This document shows positions 1-13,126 of a stretch of 64,000 nt of DNA, piece by piece; position 1 is the stretch's first letter; each line of letters begins with the position of its first letter. The position numbers were made by a program, and so were the translations under genes. Source of the stretch: Epiperipatus broadwayi (Eukaryota > Onychophora > Udeonychophora > Euonychophora > Peripatidae); the NCBI GenBank assembly GCA_028023455.1, contig JAQFVV010012507.1, forward strand, positions 618,001-682,000. Direction: 5' to 3'. The notes below the pieces were generated by a model, which saw only the letters and a program-made list of their open reading frames with translations, searched no databases and was not told where the DNA came from.

Positions 1-490
1 TCACAGATGGATTCTTATTTAAATAAAGTACAAATAAAAATCTTATTTCAGTTAACATACTGAAACTGTTATGCCTCACCTGATACTCTAATATTTAAAT
101 GTTACATTAGTTTACATCAAGTAATTATACAATTAAAATTTAATGCAATTGTTTATTAATATTTATTTAGATTTTATTTTTTCTCTATAGAAACACATAT
201 TTAAAATGCATATTAAGTAAAATAAAGCATGAGTATATTTATATTCAATTTTAATCAAAACAATTTTAACTAAAATATTATAATAGTTTACAGCCTAATA
301 AATTTAATGATTTTAAAAACAAGAGAATGATTATCCAACTTGTATGTATGTGTGTCTAATGTATAAAAAGATAACATTACCACAAATAAAATAAACATCA
401 TTACCAATGGCTCCCTGGATATTTCTAGTTAGATACAACACTTGGTGTTATTGACCAATTGTTTCATATTCCTCTAGCAGATACAAAAGA
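1..490. other. AT-rich non-coding DNA
   Basis: No reading frame of coding character, no RNA gene and no recognisable repeat was seen. The stretch is A/T-dominated with short homopolymer runs. Confidence 0.6.
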
Positions 491-507
491 CTCTCTCTCT
501 CTCTCTC

Positions 508-591
<84 letters not shown>
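491..591. repeat. (CT)n followed by (TA)n microsatellite
   Basis: Ten CT units (491-510) run directly into about 78 bases of alternating TA. An apparent short reading frame here reads as alternating Tyr-Ile and is only the translation of the dinucleotide tract. Confidence 0.97.
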
Positions 592-594
<3 letters not shown>

Positions 595-3500
595 ACACTA
601 TATTGCTTAAAATCATACTAATATTCCAATATAGTGGATAAATAATATTTCATTAGAATTATGATGATAGGTGATCCATAGTATATATGAATTTTGAATG
701 CAGACATATTAAAATAAACTGATTGTGGTTCAAATACAAGATATCAGTAATAATCTGTCCCTATGACTTATATCATTCCAGTAGCTGTAAATTACATGAA
801 CTGGATACAATATCTTTAATTAATTTCTTATGAATAAATATGAAGGCACATTACTATGGATTCAGTCATGGATTTGATCTAAGATATTACTAATAATGTC
901 AATATTAACTATAATCTTTCAATATTAGTAATATGTAAATTTGATATAAATCATTTTCTATAATTATCAGAAATGAACACTAAAAAGTATCAATATTAAT
1001 ATAAACCTAGCTGGAATTTGAATATAAGATAGCATTGTATTTAATCTATGTCTATAGGCTTTGGTAGATAATAAAATTATGGATTTGAAAATGGCACATA
1101 AACAAATCAGCCACAATAAAACATATTACTTATTGAAATAGAACAACTATTCATTTCATTTTAGTCAGTATTTTAAAACCATCATTAAGTCCATTTTCTA
1201 GTCACCTACATATGTTTGAGACATCTGGATAGATATTGTCGATTTACCTGGGAATACTTTTTTAAACAAAATACATAACTATCAAATATAGTTAGCTTAA
1301 AATTCAGCTTACATAAAGATCAGCCAAATCCACAAATAAACATAATCATATAATAAATTACAGATTTGAACATTTTATAGTATACATTAATTCAAATATT
1401 TACAGACATAATATGACAGGTATGGAACTTCAAAATATGCAATAATAAAACAATATAAATGGCTTACCTATAATCTAGGCTGTAAAAAAAAAAGAAATAC
1501 ATAGTGAACATAACATTTTAGGATAACCTATAACTCCTAATATAATATAATATATGTGGGGTCTTCCAAGTATTTTTGTCATATGAGATAAAGGTTGCAT
1601 TGGATATAGAATTTTAAATTTAAAGTAGGAAATAATCATTTGTTCAAATTATTAATAAGGAATAATAAAGATAGCTTAATTAGAAAACATTAATTGAAAT
1701 CCAATATTACTAGTTTTATGAATTTTTCTGAAAATTAAACATTTAATACAGTGACCAAACATGAAAATACTTTCATCATATGTCATATCAATGATAGTAT
1801 GCAATCATATAAGGGTCAACTTGTCAAACATTGTGAAGAATTCTTGCATTGATTATAACTAGAAACTCTGAATTTAATTAGATGAAATAAAACATCTAGA
1901 TAGGTATTTTTTCATCCAGTAATTATTAAAGAAAATCAATCACTCTTTTACTATTGATTTAGAATTTGCCTCAAGCACTTATAAAAATAATTTCATAAAA
2001 CATTAATAATTGGTACTAATTCAGATATTCATAATTACTTATTTTAATGAAGTTATCATAAATTGATTAACTGAAATTATGATCTAATATTTTATTTTGA
2101 ATAAAATATTATCATATAAAATTTGGTTTTTAGATTAGATTTTTATAATTAGGTGATTAATCTTATTTTTAATAATTTATAATCTTGTAACTGAATCAAC
2201 TTAATGATTAGCCATATTTTATGAATAGAATTGGCAAGGAGGGGTGCTACATTCTAACACTTTATAAATTACACATTATTGTAGTTATAAAATAATAGTA
2301 AAAATATGAGAATTAATTTGATTGCAAAAGATATATATGGATGCACAGACATCACTCTCTCTGCTTGTAAATATACATATAAAAATATAAAGGTATATGA
2401 AATAATATTGTAGTTAGATTAATATATTCTAATGCTATAAATAAATAAATTAAAATACCTAATAATGATATACTATGAAATACAGGAAAAGAATTATAAT
2501 GAGGGTCTTATTAAAAATTACTACTATTAAATATTATACTAAAAGTTGCTAAAAAGAAAGTGAAAACATAAGTTAATTTGTTATTTTTACCACAGCAAGA
2601 ATTCATGATTATAGTTTTAAAATGACCAATCACTTACATATGCAGGCAAAATCTGGGCTTGAAACAAAGCTATGTTTGGGTAAACATGAAGTATAGCTAA
2701 ACTTAAATTCATTTCTTTTTTTGTAATAGTACACTTTGGGGTAAATTTATTTTAATAAATAGAGCTTCTTTATTGACCCAACATTTTATTTCTTTCATTT
2801 ATAATTTTGTTAATTGATGAGGCTTGATAATTTTAAAATTATTAAATTATATAGCAGGACATTTTATTTTTAAGTACTATTTTTACTAGAATTTGTGAAA
2901 GCATTATTGCAAATGGATTATAAGCTTTTTAAAATTCATAAAGCAGGTGCTTTTTAATAATAGACATACAGATTGTTTTCATGCTGGAATCACTACATTA
3001 CCTTTTGAAGAATAGTCAAGTGGAGAGGATCTGCCTTTCTAGCTTATGGTTATCTTCATGATGACATCTGTTGTTCCTCTCACAGAGCTCCAATGTCAAG
3101 TGACTTTAAGAACCTTTAAAACATATTTTACAAGTTATTTATACAAAATTTAAATCAAAGATCTCTAATTTATAAATATTAATAAATTTTTTATCTATAT
3201 AAAAAAAATTTTCTACAGTAAATTTTTAATTTTCTCTTATTTTAATTAAATTTCTTATTGTCACAAAGAAATTATTCTTCTAGACACCTCTTATTTATTT
3301 TTAGCTCAATAGTTATAATTAAATAGTTTTTGTATATACAGTGGAACTATGAACTCACTATATTTTTCCATGCTTCTCTCCTGTTCATGGTAAATAGGCT
3401 GTAATAGCTCAACTTTTGTTGATAGTGAGTGGCATAGAATACCAATTGTTTATTGAACTGCATAAGGCGGAAATGTGGAGTTGTTTATTATATCTATAAA

Positions 3501-4818
3501 TACTTTTTAAACACACATATATAATAGAGATCTTTTCTTATATTTATATTATGTATATTGTAAAGATTGAATGGCTCAATCTTCATAGTTAATTGTATTA
3601 TAAAAAAAGAGAAGAAAGAAAACGGAAATATTTTCTTCAGTATTTATAATACTCGGAATTATTTACTATCAAAGAGAAACATCTTTTGATCAGTTGAGTA
3701 TATATTTATTTATATTATTAAGCATTAGATGCACTTTGCAATTTTTAATATATATATATATATAACATTTCAATTTTTAATTTTCACTCATCTTTTTATT
3801 TTTATTGTTATTATTTTTTGACACTTTGAAGATTAATATTTTATCTTATTGATAGGGCAATAGTAATAATGAATAGAGAAAATGTAGATAAAAAATTATA
3901 TTAAAATTATATTAGGAACAGTGTTAATAACATGATGAGTTAAAAGTATACATGTAGATTTATTTATTTGTAAAATAAAAAAGGGATTTATGATTTACAT
4001 ATAAATTTTTACTTTTTTGTATATTCTAAATTGATGTATTTTTAAATTATCTATATTATTCCTATTTTTCTTTATTAGGGTTAACAATATTTTATTAAAA
4101 TGTTCAAAAATTTGGCAGGATTATTGCCAATATGTGTGTGAATTTAATAATTAACAATAAGAATTGAACAAAATATTCCTTGAGAAACTGTAAATTTAAA
4201 AATACTATGGAGATCATTTATGTAATAAAAACAAATGCATGTGAGGATCATGAACATAGATTATTGATCTATTTTGGTATATGATAGACTAATAAAATTT
4301 TATTCTTATTAATTTTGCCTTATTTACCTAAAAATAAGAAAAATTCAATTTAAATTAGACATAGATAATCAAATGTGTAAGAAAATAAGCCAACTATTTA
4401 TGGTTTTTCTTTTTCTTTGCTTGTATCTTCCAGTTTACATCAAATGGAATATCATTAGCAAGCATGTATATGTAAAAAATGGTAATAAACAACTAAGGTG
4501 TCATCACATGGAGAAAGGAATCAATACTATAATTCAAGAAGTATTTTTGAAAATTAGATTAATCTTATTAGTCTATTTTGTCTTGATTTGTAGAAACAAT
4601 GTTTTGAAATTAACTGGTAACTTCTAAATTCATATGTTCCTCAACCAAAGACTTCATCAGCCATTTTTACAAATTTCAAGCATCAAGATTGAAGCCAAGA
4701 CACTTAAAATAACTGTCTATTTTATTAATAAAATAAAATTATAAGAGAAAGTCATTCAATTATAATTGAGGTTTAGACTAATTCATATACACACATTTAT
4801 CTTTTTACTAAAATGCAT
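592..4818. other. Long AT-rich stretch without genes
   Basis: Open frames are short and rich in Lys, Asn, Ile and Leu, as expected by chance at this base composition. The longest (4373-4627, 84 codons) has a hydrophobic start but no family resemblance that I recognise. A short (TA)n lies near 3750. Confidence 0.5.
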
Positions 4819-5201
4819 AATCACATTCATATCGGCTTTTTCAAACCAAATTGTGCAAACGCTTTTTGCGAGTGTTAAATAATAAATGAATACCCTCTGA
4901 CCCATACAAGATATAGAATTTATGCAGCAATAAAATGAATCCTCTTATTACTACGACTCGGCATCATTCATTCATAAGTTATATATAGTAATTCAAAGTG
5001 ACTGTTCTATAGTCACACCTTCTGTGCCAGTACTTCAGATTTGTTCATATATAAATATTTGAGTCATAGTAATAAGAGGATTCCTTTTATTGCTGCATAA
5101 ATTCTATATCTTGTATGGGTCAGAGGGTATTCATTTATTATTTAACACTCGTAAAAAGCGTTTGCACAATTTGGTTTAAAAAAGCCGATATGAATGTGAT
5201 T
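4819..5201. repeat. 142-bp inverted-repeat (foldback) element
   Basis: The left arm (4819-4960) is nearly the reverse complement of the right arm (5060-5201), with a 99-bp loop. The match starts at AATCACATTCATATCGGC on the left and ends at GCCGATATGAATGTGATT on the right. The right arm continues into a tail ending near GCTATAAAAAATAAATGC (about 5218-5235), and that tail recurs after related inverted repeats at 36097-36135 and 36515-36540. It codes for nothing. It could be a foldback/MITE-like element or two inverted copies of one SINE-like unit. Confidence 0.8.
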
Positions 5202-5235
5202 ACAATTGTATACAGATGCTATAAAAAATAAATGC

Positions 5236-6953
5236 TGATTTATAAATGCATAATGTATCTTTATATGATGATATCTTAAGAAGTTTTGTGATTCATAAAT
5301 AAACTCATGTAAGCAGTTTAATTTCAACATTTGATACATATTCTATTTCAACATCACAAAATAATGGGTACATTCAATTAATTATAAAATTACTAAACAT
5401 TTAATGACTAATAATTTTAAAAGAAAAAAATGGAAAGCATCACACATCTTTTAATTATGATATTTAACTGTCATTTCACCTAACATAAATAATTTGGTCC
5501 CTCTGTGACTTTTACATAATTAATAAACAAAACTAAAAAAATACTTATACATACCCTATCCTGTCAAGAATATTATAATGTACATATTACATAATTAATT
5601 TGTATCCATTTATAGCTCTTCCTAATTTCTGTCCTTACTGAATCAACACTAAAAAAATCTCTCACCTAGTTATTATTATCATTTCATACCCCTTTTTTAT
5701 TTATTTTAGGACTGTTTACTACTGGCATACATTCATGCACACACACACATTGTCTAGGGTTTAAACCTTTCCCAAAAAACAAAATTAACATCTATTTTCA
5801 AATAAACTATTTCAAGATACATACATATATGTGTACAAATAAATATATATAATACTACTAATAAAACAATTGAAGATACAATGAAATAAGAAAAAATTGC
5901 ATTATAACATAATATTTAGTAATAACAAAACTCTTAATCACTAATATCTTATTTGATATTTGAGGAGAGAGAGGGTTAAAAAAACAAAATGTCAAAAAAT
6001 TTGGTTATATATTAACCAATTGCTTGGGTTAGTACTGTTAATTATCAGTTAAGCACACACTATGGACAAGTATATGTATAGATGACACTCTGATTATCAC
6101 ACAGGAACTTCCTGAACAATAACAACAGAGAAAGAAGAGCACATAACATCTTTCAAAGCACACACTGATTATTGCATGCAATTTTTTTTCCAAATTAGCT
6201 TAGTTACTATTTTCAAAATTATTGCTAAGATGATAGCAAATGTATGGCTTAGATATAAACTAATTGATGTCTATACTTATTAATAAACAATCCTGAATTT
6301 GAATTAAAGTAGGTTTTCTTCCTGCTTTTTTCTATTCCTCTGATGTTTACTTTCCCAAAGTGTATGGAGGCATGAGGCATTGTAGACACTATACTCAACA
6401 CTTTTTACATGGTCAGCCCTGGATGTGTTTTTCTAGTCTTCCATTCAGATGTGCTTGGACTCCTGAGACTTCCATCCCTCTGAACAAAGCAATCTAGATA
6501 GAGTTTAGCATTGCATTTCTTTTAACATTTTAGCCACAATAAGATATTTGAGATGAGTTGGCAACACCAGTTCAAAAAAAAACAATAATAATAATACTTG
6601 ATTCAGTTTTTCTCTAGTATTTATTCATTTTGTTTTACTCAAATCACTCGTCTTTTAATGACACTAGCATCCTGATGGTAATATAGGTTAAAAGTATTGG
6701 GTGATTTGAAATATTTTTATCTTGCTAACAACTTATGATTAATTACTAGTTGAGTTCAAACTAGCTTGGTAGTCAAAAATAATCATTATTGGTAGCTTTG
6801 ATTTTATACATTTGCTAATGAATTTCTCTTTCACTCTCTCTCTTTTCTTTCTAGAACAGTAACATACAATAAAATAGCAATAATGTATAATTTTTTAAAA
6901 AAACTGCGTTACATAGAATTAATTGAATTATTTACTTAATTAAATTGTAAAAT

Positions 6954-6956
<3 letters not shown>
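5236..6956. other. Non-coding stretch with one GC-richer island
   Basis: Mostly featureless AT-rich DNA. About 6310-6560 is clearly richer in G and C than its surroundings and might be an old decayed repeat or exon, but no frame stays open across it and I recognise nothing in it. Confidence 0.45.
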
Positions 6957-7020
<64 letters not shown>

Positions 7021-7260
7021 ATAAAAAAAAAAAAATGTACACACAGATAATGAAGCTAGAATATATAATCGAAAGCAAATATAAAAAATACTATTTTATA
7101 TTTGCTTTTGATTATATATTCTAGCTTCATTATAGTTTTTAACAAGATAGTAGGTATGAATATGAGAGCAAGAAGTCTCCCGAAAAGGCTCAGCTAAAAT
7201 TAAATTCTATTTTACATTTGCTTTCGATTATATATTCTAGCTTCATTATCTATGTGTACA

Positions 7261-7333
<73 letters not shown>
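6957..7333. repeat. (TA)n-bounded unit with three copies of one 40-50 bp word
   Basis: Two long (TA)n tracts (6957-7016 and 7262-7333) enclose about 245 bp. Inside, one word occurs inverted at 7034-7086 and directly at about 7100-7135 and 7208-7262; its core reads GATTATATATTCTAGCTTCA. The outer pair form roughly 50-bp arms of an inverted repeat that end within about 20 bases of each TA tract. This resembles a small foldback element inserted in, or mobilised with, TA repeat DNA. Confidence 0.75.
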
Positions 7334-7336
<3 letters not shown>

Positions 7337-9003
7337 TTATATAGAATCAAAACTTGAAATAATAATTAATCTTCTCGATTTGTATGAAGGCATTTGTGTT
7401 AGATTGTCCACAAACACATATAGGCCACACACACAGCTAGAAGATGATTCCTTAATATATAGCTAAAATTAGCAGCAATCTTGAATTTTATTCCCTATTT
7501 CATTTCCTTTTTTGTATTCTTTCAGCGATTTTCAAGGAAATATATATATATATATATAAAATGATTAAAACGAACACACTATTGAATTTCTTTTTTTTTC
7601 TGGAATAATAGTGGTCTTGATTGGGTTTATAATTAATATATATATATATATATTGGGTTTATAATTAATATATATATATATAATATTTGAACTACCCATG
7701 GCTACGTTGAATCAGTCACACTCCCCCTTTAAATAAAAAAACCTCAATATTTTAGTACTACACCTAAAAGGAGATTGTTTTTAATGTTATATATTTAAAT
7801 GTAAGCTAAGTGTAAAATTAATAAAGCAAAGATCTTATATTGCATATAAACAAGCATGTTTAATTTTAGATATACTTGGAAAGACTATACAATAATCATT
7901 TTTACTCCCCAAACTTGCCTAAATTCATGGGGCAAAATTAAGCTAAGTAAATCTTTTACAATTATAATTTAAGTCTGTTTCTTCTACTTATGTCATCCTG
8001 TTGTAATATTGCCTCATTGTCACTGGTCATAACAAAATTTCATTTTTTACAGTTATAATATATAAATAATAGCAGTAGCTTTGCTTGCAGAGTGTGTCTA
8101 ATATTGAAAACAATATTGTACTAGATTAATCTATTATTTCGAAAATTGTCAAGTAAAGATTAACAATATCAAATTTAGACAGCATGGCATTGGTTTCAAA
8201 TTTAGGCTAATGAAAAAAATAAAAATAAAACTTCAATTATATGTCCACTTTTAATGTGTAATATATTTATTTTCTCAACATATATATATATGTGTGTGTC
8301 TGTAATAAAAAAAAATTGCAAAATTATATGAGATAATAAAATCAGAATTATGACTGTATGTGCTATGTATATTAAAGTTTATTTTTAAAAATCGAAATTT
8401 ATTTGCATCTTTCCGATTTCAATACTTATGATTTCATTTAACAACTTCATTGTTCACATTGTCCATTAAAACTATATATTTCAATAGATGTTTGCAAAGC
8501 TGACGTCTGATAATAAAAGTAAATGATTTTATTTTTCGCAGAGTTTGATGGAAATATTTTTTATCACTCCCTTTTTTGGCAAATATTAATTAAGATAAAA
8601 TTTTAATTTTTGAAGTGTAGTAGTTTTTTTATACAGAACACATTTTGATTTTAATGCTGCATAAAGTGCAATATGTATCTGCAGTTAGTTGTAGTCATAA
8701 TTAATCAAAATTGAAAACAAAGAAACGTAAAACAATCATAAATTATAATTAAAACTAACAAAACCAGTAATTCAGATTTTATCAAATTTTAAATTAAAAT
8801 GTGCAATATATACGTGTGTGCGTAAGATATTGGATAATGTTCGTTTTTATTTTCAAATAATTTATTTATTTGTCTATGATATTTTTCTTTATTCTTCAAC
8901 CATGAGCTAGTGTAATGTTTTACCTTTGAATAAAATACACAAAAAACTAGATTTTACTTCTTAAAATTCTGCTGTTTTTGATTGGAAAATTAAATGATTT
9001 TTC
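7334..9003. other. Non-coding AT-rich stretch
   Basis: No gene seen. It contains short (TA)n runs near 7540 and 8280, and a two-copy direct repeat of TTGGGTTTATAATTAATATA plus TA tail at about 7619-7680, as expected from slippage. Confidence 0.5.
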
Positions 9004-9015
9004 AAAAGTCAAGCC

Positions 9016-9064
<49 letters not shown>

Positions 9065-9077
9065 CAAAAGTCAAGCC

Positions 9078-9109
<32 letters not shown>
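9004..9109. repeat. Two-copy direct repeat ending in (TA)n
   Basis: The word TTTTCAAAAGTCAAGCCG followed by a long (TA)n occurs twice in a row, with TA tracts at about 9017-9060 and 9079-9109. It looks like a tandem duplication by slippage across the TA tract. Confidence 0.85.
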
Positions 9110-9112
<3 letters not shown>

Positions 9113-9785
9113 GTTGCATTAGTATTTACTTTTTTGATTTACACTATAAGAGATAAAAATAATAATTCATGATTCTCACTATCAGATATCTGTAAATCAT
9201 TATTCAGAGTATCCATCAAACAGTTTTAATAATACAAAGTTTCAGGTCTTGCTTGGCAATCAATATTTATGTTTTTAAATGACCACTAATAACTATGCTT
9301 CACTTTCAAGCATGACTGAATTAGAAAAATTAATAAATATTAAATGGGGCATTGAATTTAAATGAAATGTGAATGATTTATTAAAAAGTGATCTCTCATT
9401 TAATATACGATTATATATCATAAAAAAGAGCAAAAGGTACTGTAGAGATTTATGATAGATTGATTAGTTAAATAAATGGAAGAGCTAATGCTATTTTTGA
9501 AGTTATTCTTAGAATATTTTTATCTTACATCCGATTAAAGACTATCAATATTCCAATAATGTCTTCCAATAAAAATTACTTTTAATAACCAAATAAAGAA
9601 ATATTTTACTTTTATATAACATGGGTAACTTGATAAATTGTACACTTTATCCTTCAGAAAGCAAGTAACAAACCAAAGGCGATACCTGATGATCAATTAT
9701 CAGAATCTCAGTGCTTTTATTAAAATTACTATTAAATGCAGTTTTTTTAAAGCAAAATCAAATTTGTAAAACGATTAATATATAA
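9110..9785. other. Non-coding AT-rich stretch
   Basis: No reading frame, repeat or RNA gene was seen here. Confidence 0.45.
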
Positions 9786-10192
9786 GATACTTGAACTCAG
9801 ACTTTCAAACTCCCCACAGCTATCCAATTCATCTTATACAACTGAGACACATACCCGCATACATATGAAAAAGATGAAATATCTCCAAATGCATGTTCAT
9901 GCTGAACCAGCATTCACTAGTTGGTATAGATAATCATCTCTCACACATATATACAATCACTGCTTAGTTTATACTAAGATAGAAAAATCTTCAAACCTTC
10001 ATGGACAAGCTACAATCTTCTCCAGTCCCCAACTCTTCAATCATCCATATCATTGAAAATCTGAGGATAAAATGTTCAAAGCCCTTGATAATGCCAATAT
10101 TATTGTCATACCCATTTTGATCTTAGGTCAATCTGACACCTCACTCACAGGACCTTAATATATCCATTTAATCATACAGAAGAGGGGTAGGC
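9786..10192 (-). repeat. Left arm of a foldback-like dispersed repeat, copy 1
   Basis: On the minus strand this matches the right arm at 10298-10545 plus 17008-17168, and the arms at 44936-45558 and 53546-53960. The inner edge (CAGAAGAGGGGTAG, from about 10177) is mirrored by CTACCCATCCCTCTTCTG at 10302-10319. The outer edge carries TTGAACTCAGACTTTCAAAC, shared with the arm at 44950. No protein is encoded. Confidence 0.75.
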
Positions 10193-10297
10193 AAAATACA
10201 GACTGAATGTATATAGTTTAAGTTCAAGTACCTTACAATTACATTAAGTTTAGTATAGACAATATACATGTAATGTAAATACAACATTTTCAGCCTG
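10193..10297. other. Loop between the two foldback arms
   Basis: This roughly 105-bp spacer separates the inverted arms. It has no reading frame or recognised motif, and no equivalent loop is seen in the second copy near 45550, where PLE sequence follows instead. Confidence 0.5.
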
Positions 10298-10545
10298 GAT
10301 TCTACCCATCCCTCTTCTGTAAAATTAAATGGACATATTAAGGTTCTATGTGTAAGTTATCAGACTGAATTAAGGTCAACATGGGTATGATAATAATATT
10401 GGCATCATCAAAAGCTTTGAGCATTTCATCCTCAGATTTTCAATGACATGGATGGCTGAAAAGTTAGACAATGGAGAAGATTAAAGGTTGTCCATTAAAA
10501 TTTGAAGATTAGATATCTTAATATATAAGCTGAGCAGTGATTGTA
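10298..10545 (+). repeat. Right arm of foldback-like repeat copy 1, inner part
   Basis: The sequence mirrors 9945-10192 and ends at GCTGAGCAGTGATTGTATAT, where a (TA)n begins. In the uninterrupted copy at 53760-53800 the same point continues into GTGTGGAGATGATAATCTGG. Here that continuation appears only at 17008, after a 6.3-kb LTR element. The arm was therefore split at its internal TA run. Confidence 0.75.
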
Positions 10546-10682
10546 TATATATATATATATAATTCGTTTCCAAACAGTAACCACCTAAACATTCACAGTA
10601 AATATAACAACCAATATTTCTAACTGCTGTCAAGGCAACCTTCACACCTTTTAATAGCAAGAATGGAAATATATATATATAT
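10546..10682. other. Short unmatched segment between (TA)n runs at the LTR element edge
   Basis: TA runs (10544-10562 and 10669-10683) bracket about 105 bp that has no counterpart in the other foldback copies. It may be filler DNA or part of an earlier insertion at the same TA run. Confidence 0.4.
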
Positions 10683-12242
10683 TGTGCCAAGGCCAAATTG
10701 GCACATGTGTATAAAATAATTTTGTCTAAAAAAAATTATTAAAATAAAAATCTTTCGTAAAAGTTTGAAATAAAAATTGGAAAATAATTGATTAAAAGTG
10801 GGAAGGGGTTTTCTTTAGAAAGTTAAACTAAAAGTTTTATAAAAGGAAGTAAAGTTTTTCTTAATTGGTATTTGTAAATATAAATAATTAAAAGCTTCAA
10901 AATATAAATCTCTTTTCATTCAAATTGAATAAAAAAAATAATATTAAAACTAGTTATGTATGTGCTTATATATGTGCGATTGTAAATAAAAATAAATGTA
11001 TGTGTATTAAATAAATATTAAAAAATAAATGGAAGTTGTCATTAAAAAAAACACGGCAATGGCTATTAATTAAAATATAAAACAACACATTTTGCATGGC
11101 TATTACTAATTAAACAATCTTCCAAAACATGTTGTCAAAGGATTATCAATGGAATTTCGACAACAGATATTGCTGGAGAATATTACATAGACAACATGTC
11201 GCATGTATAAATAGACTTTTTTTATCGGACTATTAATTGAGTCAGTTAAGTCAAGAGAGAACAATCAATTGAGTTAATTGTATCAATAAACAAAATGCAG
11301 TGCTGAGCAGCTTTTGGGAACATGTCTTTCTCCAGCCTTATTCAAATAAGATCAGCAATATCTGCCCATGAAATAATGTCAGCGTAACAACTCAGAAAAT
11401 CTCCATCAGTATCTAATTATCTCCAATAGTAATAATCATAAATAATAAGGAAACTCATCAAGGAAATGTCACAACCAGCTGGAAGTATTCATAATGGAAG
11501 CAGCAAACAAGAAGAAAACAAAGTTCTAAATCTACGCTCAAAATCCTAGGTAAAACATTTGCTTATTTTCATTTATACCATAATAGCCATTGCATTAATT
11601 TGTAAAGCATCCAGAGACAAGAAATTTGAACCCTATAATCATGCATAAAATGAACTATTGATGTGTGTGTTTGTGAATGCTATATGATTTGATAAAGTCA
11701 AACATTATTTATGCTTTTCATAAGATATATATTATAGTGTGTTAATTTAAAATGTGTGTGTGTTATATTAGTTAAAAAAATTATAAAGATGTTTAAATTT
11801 AGTAAATTAATATTAGTTAATAAATTGTCTTAAAATTTAAACTTTCTTTGTCGGTCAGTTCTTTTTATCAATTCTTTTTCTATATTTTATTACTGATTAC
11901 AATTAGACTGGGCTAGTTTTTGGGATCATTTTGAGCACTGGATTATGAGCCTACTGACCAAATACATTGTATATTCTTCTGAATAGAGAGTTGGCACCTA
12001 GAGTTTACTATGAAACAAATAAAGTGTTTGGATAGTAGGGGTTTGAATCTAGCAGCCGAGATGGGCCATTGTTGATAGTTAAAGCTATCAATAATATCTC
12101 CCATTTTTCTTGAATGTGCCGGTTCCTTCACATAACATTTATAATCAAATAAGATTATAAATGTATTATGAAAAGAAATTTGAAACCAGCTGAAACATAC
12201 ATACATGTAAGTAAGTTCATTCAGCGGAGCGAACCCGGTATA
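10683..12242 (+). repeat. 5' LTR
   Basis: It aligns with 15406-16967 over its whole length with scattered substitutions. It holds a TATAAATAG box (11206), an initiator-like TCAGTT about 36 bases further on, and an AATAAA near 11286. If transcription starts there, U5 would be unusually long (about 0.95 kb). A splice-donor-like CCTAGGTAAAAC near 11548 is kept in both LTRs. Confidence 0.88.
11206..11214 (+). promoter_or_regulatory. TATA box of the 5' LTR
   Basis: TATAAATAG is followed by AGTCAGTTAAG at 11239-11250, about 35 bases downstream, the usual TATA-to-initiator distance. The same pair is kept in the 3' LTR at 15928. Confidence 0.6.
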
Positions 12243-12246
12243 TAAA

Positions 12247-12264
12247 TGGCTTCCCAACATTTGG
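12247..12264 (+). promoter_or_regulatory. Candidate primer-binding site, tRNA-Lys-like
   Basis: TGGCTTCCCAACATTTGG lies four bases after the 5' LTR. It starts with the TGG needed to pair with the tRNA CCA end and resembles lysine-type primer sites (TGGCGCCCAACGTGGG in known retroelements, from general knowledge) with several mismatches. The nearby TGGGACTGGACC is an alternative. Confidence 0.5.
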
Positions 12265-12640
12265 GACTGGACCTAAGAAACACAATAGTAACTAAATACT
12301 TTGTTTCTTGTTTTAAAATTTTTTTATACAAAAGCTAAATTACGTATGTGAAAGTGTTAATTTAAAAAAAAAAAAAAAGAATTGACCAAAACCTTTTTTT
12401 TTGTTTAATGAAAAGAAATTTATGCTATTTACATTATTTAAAATAAATCATTCTGTTAAATAAGATACAATTTGGGTATTATGGGTGGAGCTGAAGCATT
12501 AACATTGGGTAGAAAAATGGACAAAAGGAGTGGAGTTAGCGTGTGTTGCCATTTTAGTAAGAAAAATAAATAAACAATAATAATATTTGATTTGTTAACG
12601 CAAAAAATAATTTAAAAAAATAAAAAGTAATAGCATAACT

Positions 12641-13126
12641 ATGAATAAAGAAATGGAGCCAGAAGAAAGCCCAATATATTTTAAACATCCCCAGTTAGTA
12701 GAGAAACAGAAAGAAAAAATATCTGAGACACAGAAGATGATGAAAATGATGATGAATATGATGGAAGAAATGCATCAAGAATTTAAACAAGGTCAGCTAG
12801 AACTTAAAACAGAAATTAATGAACTTAGGATGGAAATTAGAGAAATGAAGGAAATGAGGGGTGAAATAATGGAGGATGTAGAAACAAATTATATAACCAT
12901 AGAAGCTGTAGAGAAAGATTTGAACGAAGAAAGTCAGGAAAGGGCAATAGTAGAAGAAAGCATAAATGAAGTGAGAGCCAAATTAGAGCAAGGTAGTGGT
13001 AGGTACAATAATTTAGAAATGAAAATAATACAGATAGAAGAGACATGCCGGGAATGGAGAAACATAGCTAGAACAACACAGGAAGAATTAAGTTTGTTAA
13101 AAATGAAGGTATTCAGAGTGAAATAG
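12641..13126 (+). pseudogene. gag: gag N-terminal part, coiled coil
   Basis: The 161-codon frame starts at an ATG about 0.4 kb inside the LTR element. It is almost entirely charged, with Glu/Lys/Met-rich heptad-like stretches (for example MMKMMMNMMEEMHQEF at residues 31-46), predicting a long coiled coil. It runs into a stop at 13126, yet coiled-coil sequence continues in another frame (about 13115-13307), followed by a stop and then the capsid-like segment. The natural product was therefore probably one longer Gag. Gag proteins of several LTR elements carry N-terminal coiled coils; the assignment rests mainly on position and the downstream segment. As it stands it would give a truncated protein. 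Confidence 0.6.

Noticed and set aside
459-641. Open frames made of alternating Tyr-Ile (also at 8978-9172 and 28367-28555)
   Set aside because: They are translations of (TA)n microsatellites with no other coding signal.
4373-4627. Secreted or membrane protein gene (hydrophobic N-terminus)
   Set aside because: Hydrophobic runs are expected by chance in T-rich DNA; no further coding evidence.
4640-4665. Minus-strand CTGATGAAGTCTTTGG as a hammerhead
   Set aside because: No GAAA box after a plausible stem II and no flanking stems.
11943-12260. 105-codon minus-strand frame, repeated at 16668-17030
   Set aside because: It recurs only because it lies in both LTRs; it is antisense to the LTR transcript and has no protein family signature.
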